Of a DNA stretch of 64,000 bases, positions 37,675 through 45,518 are shown one piece after another (position 1 is the stretch's first letter; each line of letters opens with the position of its first letter). Made by a program: the position numbers and the translations under genes. Origin of the DNA: Lachnospiraceae bacterium (GTDB lineage Bacteria > Bacillota > Clostridia > Lachnospirales > Lachnospiraceae); the NCBI GenBank assembly GCA_017503735.1, contig JAFVSN010000004.1:62001-126000 (forward strand). Direction: 5' to 3'. The notes under the pieces are model-generated. The model did no database searches, was not told the origin of the DNA, and was given only the letters and a program-made list of their open reading frames with translations.

Positions 37675-39930
37675 ACAACTCTGGCCCTTATATAAAACCT
37701 CAAACTCCTTTAACGGCATCGGCCTTGCATAATAATATCCCTGAATCATATCACAGCGGGCATTTTGTAAAAACTCTTTTTGTCCCTTTGTTTCAACACC
37801 CTCTGCCAACACTTCCATTTTTAAATCCTTTGCCATGGAAATCACATGCATCACAATTCTCTTTCCGCGGGTTTCGTCCGCATCCCCATCGCAATCTTCC
37901 AAAAATACCTTATCTAATTTTAACACATCCACCGGAAGTCGGCGAAGTAAGTTAAGAGAAGAATAACCGGAACCGAAATCATCCATGGACAAACGAAATC
38001 CTGCTTGTTTGATCTCCGCCATCACTCGAAGGAGACTCTCCGTTTCTTCATAAAAAGCCGACTCTGTCAATTCAAATTCGATATACTCCGGTGACACATT
38101 ATGCTTATGTACCACTTCCAATAAACGCTCTGTCAGATTCTGCTCATGCAGATGAACCCTTGACAGATTTACGGAAATACAAATCGGACAAAGTCCTTCT
38201 TTCAACCAGTTTTCTATCAATCCGCATACCTGATCCAGTACAAACAAATCCAATTCAACCACAAATCCGTTAAATTCAAATACCGGAATAAAGGAATTCG
38301 GGGAAAGCACTCCGCGAACCGGATGATTCCATCTGACCAAAGCCTCCGCACCGATGATTTTTTCATTTTCCACATCGTATTTCGGCTGGAAATATACTAA
38401 AAATTCATGATTTTTTAAGGCTTCCTTTGCTTCATATTCCAGCTCTTTTTCTTCTACCCGGCGCTGTTTCATTTCTTCGTCATAATATACCACATCTTCC
38501 AGCACTCTCTTTTTACATTCGGTACGTGCCAGATTTGCATTTGCACGAATCATGTTGATATCGGTAATATCATCAACCCGATAAACTCCGCAGGAAAACT
38601 TAAGTTCGCAAACCGTAAGCGTTTCCTCCGGCTCCCGGTATTGAATAATTTGCTGAAACAACTCCCGGATTCGGGCGGTAAGCTCGTTCTTTGTTCCGGT
38701 ATCTTCCCATAACATGGCAAAATTATCTGCGGAAATACGCGCGTATAATTCATCCTTCTTGGTAAAATGCCGGAGTACCTTACCGATATGAATCAAAATC
38801 TGATTTCCGTATTCATAATCAAACATTTCATTAATGTACTTAAAGTTATCCACATCAAAGGTCACATAAGCGTAACGGGTTTCCTTCCTGTAAATCAACT
38901 CCTGCGCATCCATCTTATGCTTTGTCTTTGACGGAATTCCGGTCAATGCATCCACATAAGCCGCATTGTAAACTTCTTTACGGTTTTTCAAATACGAAAT
39001 TACGGCATACAGCACAATACATACCATAAATACCGCCATAAGTGCCATCAACAAATACGTCCGGACCATCTCGTCCCGAATCTCTTTTTCAACCACTTCG
39101 GAGCTGGTGAGCCGTACCACAAAAAAGTCTTTGTGACTGTCCACCTGTGCGGCCGCAAAATAAATTTCCTTACCGAATCTGTTTGTAGCTGCGGCTACAG
39201 CGCATCCCTTGACTTTCATATCCTCATCAAAAGCGGATTTTCCCTTCCATTCTTCTCCGGCTTGTAAAAAATCTTCCCAGGATATTTCCTCTAAATAGTT
39301 CCCTAAATCATCCCCCATAAGAACCATCCGACCGGCACTGTCCACTACAATCTCCGTCCCGTCCTGCGGCTTAACACTTAACTCTGCCAGTAACTTCTCC
39401 CTCTCATACTTCGCATAGAGAATGCCTACAACCTCATCCTTTTCTAAATACGGAAGAAAAAACACAACCCCGTCTCCTAATACATCGTCTTGAGAACGGG
39501 CAACTACATAATTTCCCTCCATTGCCAAATCAATATTCTTCGTCCTGGTATTCGGTACGACATCCCCTTCGTTGTCATAATAAGTATAGTCACGGTCAAT
39601 AATCCCAAGCGCACCCATATTATATCTGTTTTTTGATGTTTCCAATACCGTTACCGCCTCCGGGCCGAATCCGTAAGAAAGGCTTACCATCTCTTGTATG
39701 GTTTCCAATGCAGTAAACTTAGTCTCTATACTTTCCGAAATCTCCTTTGCACTCAACTGCACTTCCCAAAGCAGATTGTTTTCACACTCCACTATCATTT
39801 CTTTCCGCAATTCGTTTAATCCAAAAAATGCCATTCCGCATAACACAAGCAAAAGAACGCACAAAAACAAGAACCCTTTTGTGCGTCTTTTCTGTATCCC
39901 TTTATTTGCACTTTTTGAGTGTTTCCCCAT
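37594..39930 (-). CDS. membrane c-di-GMP phosphodiesterase (dCache-like + degenerate GGDEF + EAL)
   Basis: A 778-residue protein: membrane segment (about 20-40), an extracellular sensor of about 270 residues resembling a Cache domain, a second membrane segment (about 312-335), then GGDEF and EAL domains. The GGDEF site is degenerate: where RxGGDEF is expected it reads RISADNF, so cyclase activity is unlikely. The EAL domain keeps EALVRW, MDDFGSGYSSL, VDVLKLDKVFL and AEGVET, consistent with active hydrolysis of c-di-GMP. The start was chosen for AGAGGAT upstream. Its 3' end overlaps the converging small gene. Confidence 0.92.
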   Translation of the reverse strand: MGKHSKSANKGIQKRRTKGFLFLCVLLLVLCGMAFFGLNELRKEMIVECENNLLWEVQLSAKEISESIETKFTALETIQEMVSLSYGFGPEAVTVLETSKNRYNMGALGIIDRDYTYYDNEGDVVPNTRTKNIDLAMEGNYVVARSQDDVLGDGVVFFLPYLEKDEVVGILYAKYEREKLLAELSVKPQDGTEIVVDSAGRMVLMGDDLGNYLEEISWEDFLQAGEEWKGKSAFDEDMKVKGCAVAAATNRFGKEIYFAAAQVDSHKDFFVVRLTSSEVVEKEIRDEMVRTYLLMALMAVFMVCIVLYAVISYLKNRKEVYNAAYVDALTGIPSKTKHKMDAQELIYRKETRYAYVTFDVDNFKYINEMFDYEYGNQILIHIGKVLRHFTKKDELYARISADNFAMLWEDTGTKNELTARIRELFQQIIQYREPEETLTVCELKFSCGVYRVDDITDINMIRANANLARTECKKRVLEDVVYYDEEMKQRRVEEKELEYEAKEALKNHEFLVYFQPKYDVENEKIIGAEALVRWNHPVRGVLSPNSFIPVFEFNGFVVELDLFVLDQVCGLIENWLKEGLCPICISVNLSRVHLHEQNLTERLLEVVHKHNVSPEYIEFELTESAFYEETESLLRVMAEIKQAGFRLSMDDFGSGYSSLNLLRRLPVDVLKLDKVFLEDCDGDADETRGKRIVMHVISMAKDLKMEVLAEGVETKGQKEFLQNARCDMIQGYYYARPMPLKEFEVLYKGQSCLQNTVHHPVVEPKEQNSADEGIESEA

Positions 39931-40128
39931 GTTTTTATCCTCTGCTTTCCTGCTTTTCAAGCCATGTCTTTGGTGCCAAAAACCATTTCTCCCCATTTTT
40001 ATATATTCTATCACATTTTTTTGACAATTACAAGATTAGCTATCGTTTTTTTACAAAAAAAGCAAGAAAAAGCAAATTCTGCTGTTTTCTTGCTCATCTG
40101 TCTGAACCATCTTATTTCGACCATAGAT

Positions 40129-40500
40129 TCACCGGTCCTCACCTTTTTGGAGCATTGCACCTTCCTTTTGTGCTTCCGATACCATCTCATTTACTGCCTG
40201 CAACACCCGTGCATATTGCACGGTATAATCTCCCGGCATATCCCGTAAAATGTGGTCCAACGGATTCTTTAACTTATCGTTTTTTAATTCTCCCAATACA
40301 AGATAATCTGCGGACATATCACTGTTACTGCAAATTTTATAAATACTTTCGGCAGACAATCCTTTCTTTCCGTTCTCTGCTTCTGCCAGAAACTGCGGAG
40401 ACAATCCGACTTGTTCCGAAAAGGATTCTCTGTTCATTCCGAGGCTTTCCCTATAGGCGCGGATTCGCTTTCCGATTGTTATATTCAACTCTTTTGACAT
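40129..40500 (-). CDS. XRE family transcriptional regulator
   Basis: A 123-residue protein with a Cro/CI-type helix-turn-helix in the first 70 residues (IGKRIRAYRESLGMNRESFSEQVGLSPQFLAEAENGKKGLSAESI) and a helical C-terminus of unknown function (DYTVQYARVLQAVNEMVSEAQ). Targets unknown; it lies alone between the EAL gene and aroC. Confidence 0.88.
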   Translation of the reverse strand: MSKELNITIGKRIRAYRESLGMNRESFSEQVGLSPQFLAEAENGKKGLSAESIYKICSNSDMSADYLVLGELKNDKLKNPLDHILRDMPGDYTVQYARVLQAVNEMVSEAQKEGAMLQKGEDR

Positions 40501-40653
40501 CCTCCGCTCCTTCCCGAACCGAACTTCGTTCTTTTTCTGAATTCCTTTTTATTATAACGATTCTGCATTTATTTCAACATAGTCTATAGGAGATTTTTTC
40601 TGCTATAGCAACAGAATTTATAAAAAAAGCAAAAAAGCCCGTCATGCTTTTAC

Positions 40654-40682
40654 TTGCATTTTCACCTTGTTTGAATTACAAT
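40654..40682 (+). promoter_or_regulatory. promoter of aroC
   Basis: TTGCAT, 17-nt spacer, TACAAT, 30 nt before the start codon. Confidence 0.7.
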
Positions 40683-40712
40683 ATTTTTAGTATGCATTTC
40701 GGAGGTTTTTTT

Positions 40713-41852
40713 ATGAACGGATCATCTTTCGGAACTTATTTTAAAATTACAACATTCGGTGAATCCCACGGTGCGGCATTGGGCGTTGTTGTGGACGGAT
40801 GTCCGGCAGGGATTCCGCTTTCCGTTGACTATATTCAAGGGTTTTTGGACCGTAGAAAGCCGGGGCAGAATATCTACTCCACCCCGCGCCAAGAAAACGA
40901 TTCGGTAGAAATATTATCCGGTGTGTTCGAAGGAAAAACAACCGGCACTCCCATTGCCCTTCTCATCCGCAATGAATCCCAGCGTTCCGGGGACTATTCC
41001 GAAATCGCCTCCTATTATCGTCCGGGACATGCGGACTTTACCTTTGACCAAAAATACGGCTTCCGTGACTATCGGGGAGGCGGTCGGTCCTCCGGTCGGG
41101 AAACCGCAGCCAGAGTGGCTGCCGGTGCCGTTGCCTGTGCGTTACTTGATACATGCAACATCAAAGTTTGTGCTTATGCAAAATCCATAAATGAATACGT
41201 TTGTTTTGATACCAAAGAGTATTTAGCAGAACGTTTCTCCGCAGAAGAACTTGCATCCCTCCGGAATAAGAGCCCGCTCAACATGCCGGATGCCGATGTT
41301 TCCGCAAAAGCAGAAGCGTTCTTAGCACAATTAAAAGAAGAACATAATTCTGCCGGTGGCACCATCGAATGTGTTCTCACCGGACTTCCGGCAGGCTTAG
41401 GCGACCCGGTATTTGAAAAATTCGATGCCCGCCTTGCCCATGCCATGCTTTCCATCGGTGCCGTGAAAGGATTCGAACTGGGCTCCGGCTTTGAAGCTGC
41501 CTTTCTTACCGGTACGGAACAAAACGATCCGTTTTATACCGACGAAGCAGGTAATATCAGAAAACGTACCAATCACGCCGGCGGTGTTCTGGGCGGCATG
41601 ACCGACGGTTCTGATGTATTGTTCCGCGTAGCGGTAAAACCGACGCCGTCTGTCTACGCACCGCAAGAAACCGTGAAAAAAGACGGTTCTACCTATACCT
41701 GTCAGATTACCGGCCGCCATGACCCGATTATCGTGGCCCGTGCCGTTGTGGTGGTGGAATGTATGGCTGCTCTCACCGCTGCGGATGCTTTGCTTGGTAA
41801 TCTAGGAAGCAAGTTGGAGCACTTAAAATCGGTTTATGGCTTTGAAGGCTAA
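40713..41852 (+). CDS. aroC: chorismate synthase
   Basis: A 379-residue enzyme converting EPSP to chorismate with reduced FMN, the last shikimate step. Signatures: GESHGAALGVVVDGCPAG near the start, FRPGHAD-like YRPGHADFTFDQKYGFRDYRGGGRSSGRETAARVAAGA, and AGGVLGGMTDGSDV. The start is set by GGAGG 7 nt before the ATG. A LytTR regulator follows after 57 nt without an obvious terminator. No other aro genes are in the window. Confidence 0.96.
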   Translation: MNGSSFGTYFKITTFGESHGAALGVVVDGCPAGIPLSVDYIQGFLDRRKPGQNIYSTPRQENDSVEILSGVFEGKTTGTPIALLIRNESQRSGDYSEIASYYRPGHADFTFDQKYGFRDYRGGGRSSGRETAARVAAGAVACALLDTCNIKVCAYAKSINEYVCFDTKEYLAERFSAEELASLRNKSPLNMPDADVSAKAEAFLAQLKEEHNSAGGTIECVLTGLPAGLGDPVFEKFDARLAHAMLSIGAVKGFELGSGFEAAFLTGTEQNDPFYTDEAGNIRKRTNHAGGVLGGMTDGSDVLFRVAVKPTPSVYAPQETVKKDGSTYTCQITGRHDPIIVARAVVVVECMAALTAADALLGNLGSKLEHLKSVYGFEG

Positions 41853-41909
41853 CCATTGTTGCTTCAAAATTTACAATATCACTTACACCTTTTAGGGAGG
41901 GACCTTCCC

Positions 41910-42611
41910 ATGAAGCTGAAACTGGCCATTTGTGATGATGATGCCAAACAGCGGGACTATCTGACCGATATCGTCACCGCCTGGGGAAAGAAAAACAGAC
42001 ATCTTATTGAACTAAAACAATACATCAGTGCCGATTCCTTTCTCTTCGACTATGAAGAAGAAAAAGACTTCGACATTTTACTCCTTGACGTGGAAATGCC
42101 GGGACGTAGCGGTGTGGAGCTGGCAAAAGAGGTCCGAAAGGACAATCAGGCCGTACAACTGATTTTCATCACCGGCTTTTACGAATACTTCAGTGATGGA
42201 TTTGATGTATCTGCCCTGCACTATTTAATTAAGCCGGCAGATGCCGGTAAACTCACTCCGGTGCTTGATAAGGCAGTAGGAAATCTGACCAACCGGATGC
42301 GCTCTGTTCTTCTCTCTACCTCGGAAGGAGATATAAAGCTTTCTCTTGCGGACATTATTTATGTGGAAGCGGAAAATGTATACCTTAACATTCACGCCAT
42401 CCACGGAGATTACCGCACACGCATGACCTTAGGAAAGTTTTTTGAGGAGCTGGACGATACCTTTTTCAAGGCACATCGTTCCTTTCTTGTGAATTTGAAA
42501 TATGTAAAACTGATTACCCGCACCGACGTTACCATGACAAACGGTGCCGTTGTTCCTTTAAGCCGCGGCGTTTATCATGACATTCACGCTGCTTTGGTTA
42601 AATACTTATAA
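41910..42611 (+). CDS. LytTR-family response regulator
   Basis: A 233-residue AgrA-like regulator: a receiver domain (acidic pocket AICDDD, phosphoacceptor Asp60 in LLLDVEMPGRSG, lysine in YLIKP) and a C-terminal LytTR DNA-binding domain (IYVEAENVYLNIHAIHG, FFKAHRSFLVNLKYVK). GGGAGGG precedes the start. The kinase gene follows after 9 nt. Direct repeats of a kind such regulators bind occur before the downstream ABC genes. Confidence 0.93.
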   Translation: MKLKLAICDDDAKQRDYLTDIVTAWGKKNRHLIELKQYISADSFLFDYEEEKDFDILLLDVEMPGRSGVELAKEVRKDNQAVQLIFITGFYEYFSDGFDVSALHYLIKPADAGKLTPVLDKAVGNLTNRMRSVLLSTSEGDIKLSLADIIYVEAENVYLNIHAIHGDYRTRMTLGKFFEELDDTFFKAHRSFLVNLKYVKLITRTDVTMTNGAVVPLSRGVYHDIHAALVKYL

Positions 42612-42620
42612 GAGGTTACC

Positions 42621-43265
42621 ATGTTATTTGAAAAACTCATCGCAAAAAAAGTTGCCGCCTTTGAAACGGAACTGATTCAAAAATATTATCTGGAAGTAGA
42701 AAACATGTACCAAAAGATGCGGGGCTGGCGTCACGACTACCGTCATCACATCCAGACCATGAAGGTACATATGGCAAACGGTGAAATCAAAGAAATCGGC
42801 ACATATCTGGACATGCTGGATGACGATTTAACCAACGTAGAAACCGTAATTAAAACAGGAAACCGTATGGCAGATGCCATCTTAAACAGCAAACTATCTC
42901 TGGCAGCCCAAAAGGAAATCAAGGTAAAAGCAGAGGCAAATATCCCGGTAGCCCTTACCATTTCGGAACTGGACCTTTGCACCGTCATCGGCAATCTGTT
43001 GGACAACGCCATGGATGCCTGCATGGAACTCCCGGTATCGGAACGCCTCATTCGAATTTATATGGAAATGAAAGGCAACTACTTATACATTTCCGTCATC
43101 AATACCGCAGGTGGCAAGAAAAAGACAAACTACCGTACCACAAAAGGTGAGGGACACGGGTTCGGGCTGAAACGAATTGACATGATTGTTAAGAAATACG
43201 GCGGGTATATTACAAGAGCTTCGGAAGATGAAGCTTTTTCCACAGAAGTACTGTTACCGCAGTAA
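42621..43265 (+). CDS. soluble GHKL-type histidine kinase without a sensor domain
   Basis: A 214-residue kinase of the AgrC/CitA-like GHKL class. The H-box RHDYRHH is at residues 37-43, the N-box NLLDNAMDA at 125-133, and the glycine box GHGFGLKRI at 178-186, followed by the usual GGYITRASE end. The five to seven membrane helices normally preceding this core in AgrC-type kinases are absent: only 36 helical residues precede the H-box. The start has only a modest ribosome binding site (AGAGG). Either a cytosolic kinase or one relying on another protein for input. Confidence 0.88.
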   Translation: MLFEKLIAKKVAAFETELIQKYYLEVENMYQKMRGWRHDYRHHIQTMKVHMANGEIKEIGTYLDMLDDDLTNVETVIKTGNRMADAILNSKLSLAAQKEIKVKAEANIPVALTISELDLCTVIGNLLDNAMDACMELPVSERLIRIYMEMKGNYLYISVINTAGGKKKTNYRTTKGEGHGFGLKRIDMIVKKYGGYITRASEDEAFSTEVLLPQ

Positions 43266-43268
43266 AAC

Positions 43269-43521
43269 TTGCGTGCAAAATGCACCATACACCTTCTATA
43301 CACGACAACCGGTCCGCATATAAAATCAGCAAACCATTTAAACTGCGCTTTTAGCGACTTGCGAAATCCACATGTTACGCAGACTTTGCCGTGAGGACGC
43401 TACCGAAACGGCAAAATAGTCGGAGTTACATATTAGTTTGCAAGCGCGTTGCAGTCGTTTGCGGTTTTATATGCGGACCGGTTGTCGATTGTACATTAAC
43501 ATGGTGCATTTTGTCACGCAA
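43269..43521. repeat. large imperfect palindrome (arms about 115-120 nt)
   Basis: From 43269 to about 43392 the sequence recurs reverse-complemented up to 43521. Shared blocks: TTGCGTG, CAAAATGCACCAT, CGACAACCGGTCCGCATATA plus AAA, GCAAAC/GCAAAC-like, CTTGC, ATGT(T)AC and TTTGCCGT. The centre is only about 15 nt (around GAGGACGCTACCGAA). Unrelated in sequence to the palindrome at 15945. It starts 4 nt after the kinase stop codon and could act as a strong transcript-end structure. Confidence 0.85.
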
Positions 43522-43530
43522 CAAAAAAGT

Positions 43531-43566
43531 GCATTTGGCATCAAATTTTTGCATTTGACAACAAAT
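43531..43566 (+). promoter_or_regulatory. tandem direct repeats, putative LytTR regulator site
   Basis: GCATTTGGCATCAAAT and GCATTTGACAACAAAT start exactly 20 nt apart (13 of 16 identical). Pairs of direct repeats about two helical turns apart just upstream of a weak promoter are typical of LytTR regulator sites, and a LytTR regulator is encoded 1 kb upstream. The same bases lie in a longer hairpin (AAAAAGTGC / GCACTTTTT, 43525-43575) that could also act as a terminator. Confidence 0.5.
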
Positions 43567-43567
43567 C

Positions 43568-43596
43568 GCACTTTTTCTTTTTTCATTTGGTATAGT
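43568..43596 (+). promoter_or_regulatory. weak promoter of the ABC exporter genes
   Basis: A good -10 TATAGT lies 17 nt after GCACTT, which is a poor -35; the tandem repeats end 1 nt before it. Consistent with an activator-dependent promoter. Confidence 0.45.
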
Positions 43597-43682
43597 AAAG
43601 TCAAGCAAAGGGCAAACGCCTGAAGCAAATACATACCGGCAGAACGAAACACACACTTCTGTCGACTTAACGGAGGGGAATT

Positions 43683-45518
43683 ATGAGACAAAACAACAAG
43701 GAAACAAAGAAGGAGAAGAAAAAGTATTCCAAAATCGGAAGTCTTGTCTGGGCATTAAAAAAGCTCTGGCGACTGGATAAGATGTTTGTATTTTTCATGT
43801 TTGCGGTGGTGCCGATTGCAGTGGTACAGCCGTTGCTAAACTCCTTCTTTTCCAAAGAACTGATTGACCGCATCGGAGGTGGAGCAACCTTTTCGGAACT
43901 GACCCGGTTCACTGTAAGTTTCCTGCTGCCACTGGTGCTCCTGGAACTGTTACGAGGTTTTATCAACTCTCGTTGCAGAGCCAGACAATACTATCCGACC
44001 GGCATCTACCAGATGGAAATGGGACACATCTACCATTACGAAACCGACTTTGAAAACACGGAAAAGCAGGAATATCGGAAAATACACGAATATGCCTCCG
44101 GTGACTCCTGTCAGGGTAACTGTGCTTTAGAATTTCTTTGGCTGGATTTAAGTGATGCATTGATTAATTTCCTCGGTATTTTCACCTACGCTTCACTCCT
44201 CATTGTACTGAATCCGATTATCTTCGCCGTGGTTGCCGTGGTATCCGTCCTGTCCTACTTTACCACCCGCTGGCAACCGACCTACTTTGAAAAGAACAAG
44301 CACCATTGGGAGAAGGAAGTCCGAAAGAGAAATTACTTACGGAGTCTTTCCGAAAACTTCTCCATGGCAAAAGATATTAAGCTGTACAACTTAGAGGGCT
44401 GGCTTGACAAAATGATGCGGGATTATCAAAGCTACCTTCTCATGTGGAATAAGCGCTGCACCCTTAGAGGACTGTTTGCTTCTATTCTTGCGGGACTGAT
44501 GACCTTTGTACAAAACGGTGTGGCATACGTTGTGTTAATCGGACTGCTCCTTGCCGGAAAACTAACCGTGGGTGAATTTGTGTTTTACTTCGGTCTCACC
44601 GGCAGCATTGCAGGCTTTTTGCAGGGCATCATCGGCAGTGTGGCAAAGTTAAACACAAGAGCCGAAAAAATTGCTTACTACCGCGACTTTTACAACTATC
44701 CGAACACCTTTAACCACGGAGAAGGCTGTCCTCTCCCGACGGGTCCGGTGACCATCGAGTTAAAGGATGTACACTACCGCTACGACGGTGCGGAAAAGGA
44801 TACCATCAACGGACTGAACCTTACGATTTCCGCCGGAGAAAGTCTTGCCCTTGTGGGAATGAACGGTGCCGGAAAGACCACTTTAATCAAGCTGATTTGC
44901 GGTTTGTACGCACCGACCTCCGGTGAAATTTTGGTAAACGGAAAGCATATCAGCGAATATAACATTGAGGAATACTACTCCATGATTTCCGCGGTATTTC
45001 AGGACATTAAAACCATTGCTTTCTCCATGTTTGAATTTGTGGCAAGTGTGGACCTTACCCGTCCTACCGCAAGAGAAGATGCCGTTGCTGCCATGAAGCT
45101 TGCCGGGATTTACGAAAAAATCGAAAAGCTTCCAAACGGCATCGATACCCATTTAATGAAAGGCATTCACGATGACAGTGTGGATTTATCCGGCGGTGAA
45201 ATGCAAAAGCTGGTGTTGGCTCGTGCCATTTACAAAAACGGTTCCATATTAATTCTTGACGAACCGACCGCAGCCTTAGACCCGATTGCGGAAAATAACT
45301 TATATTTACGTTACAGAGAATTAACCGAAGGAAAAACTTCTATCTATATTTCCCACCGTTTTGCCTCCACCCGCTTCTGTGACCGCATCATTTTACTGGA
45401 AGACGGTGTAATTTCAGAATCCGGAACTCATGAAGAACTGATGGCTACCGGTGGCAAATACGCAGAAATGTTCAATGTACAAAGCAAATACTATAAGGAG
45501 GGCGAAGTTCATGCATAA
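43683..45518 (+). CDS. ABC exporter half-transporter, subunit 1
   Basis: A 611-residue half-transporter: six hydrophobic segments between residues about 35 and 330, then the ATPase with Walker A GMNGAGKTT, signature LSGGEMQKLVLARA, Walker B ILILDEPTAALDP and the H-loop ISHR. No C39 peptidase domain, so it is not a classical leader-cleaving bacteriocin exporter. Ribosome binding site GGAGGGG. It overlaps the second subunit by 8 nt and is most likely a heterodimer with it. Substrate unknown. Confidence 0.92.
   Translation: MRQNNKETKKEKKKYSKIGSLVWALKKLWRLDKMFVFFMFAVVPIAVVQPLLNSFFSKELIDRIGGGATFSELTRFTVSFLLPLVLLELLRGFINSRCRARQYYPTGIYQMEMGHIYHYETDFENTEKQEYRKIHEYASGDSCQGNCALEFLWLDLSDALINFLGIFTYASLLIVLNPIIFAVVAVVSVLSYFTTRWQPTYFEKNKHHWEKEVRKRNYLRSLSENFSMAKDIKLYNLEGWLDKMMRDYQSYLLMWNKRCTLRGLFASILAGLMTFVQNGVAYVVLIGLLLAGKLTVGEFVFYFGLTGSIAGFLQGIIGSVAKLNTRAEKIAYYRDFYNYPNTFNHGEGCPLPTGPVTIELKDVHYRYDGAEKDTINGLNLTISAGESLALVGMNGAGKTTLIKLICGLYAPTSGEILVNGKHISEYNIEEYYSMISAVFQDIKTIAFSMFEFVASVDLTRPTAREDAVAAMKLAGIYEKIEKLPNGIDTHLMKGIHDDSVDLSGGEMQKLVLARAIYKNGSILILDEPTAALDPIAENNLYLRYRELTEGKTSIYISHRFASTRFCDRIILLEDGVISESGTHEELMATGGKYAEMFNVQSKYYKEGEVHA

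Noticed and set aside
41869-43265. agr-type quorum-sensing locus
   Set aside because: Regulator and kinase core are AgrA/AgrC-like, but no agrB protease or agrD peptide gene is present, and the kinase has no sensor region.
43438-43691. Small ORFs on both strands over the second palindrome
   Set aside because: They follow from the inverted repeat, lack ribosome binding sites and show no family features.
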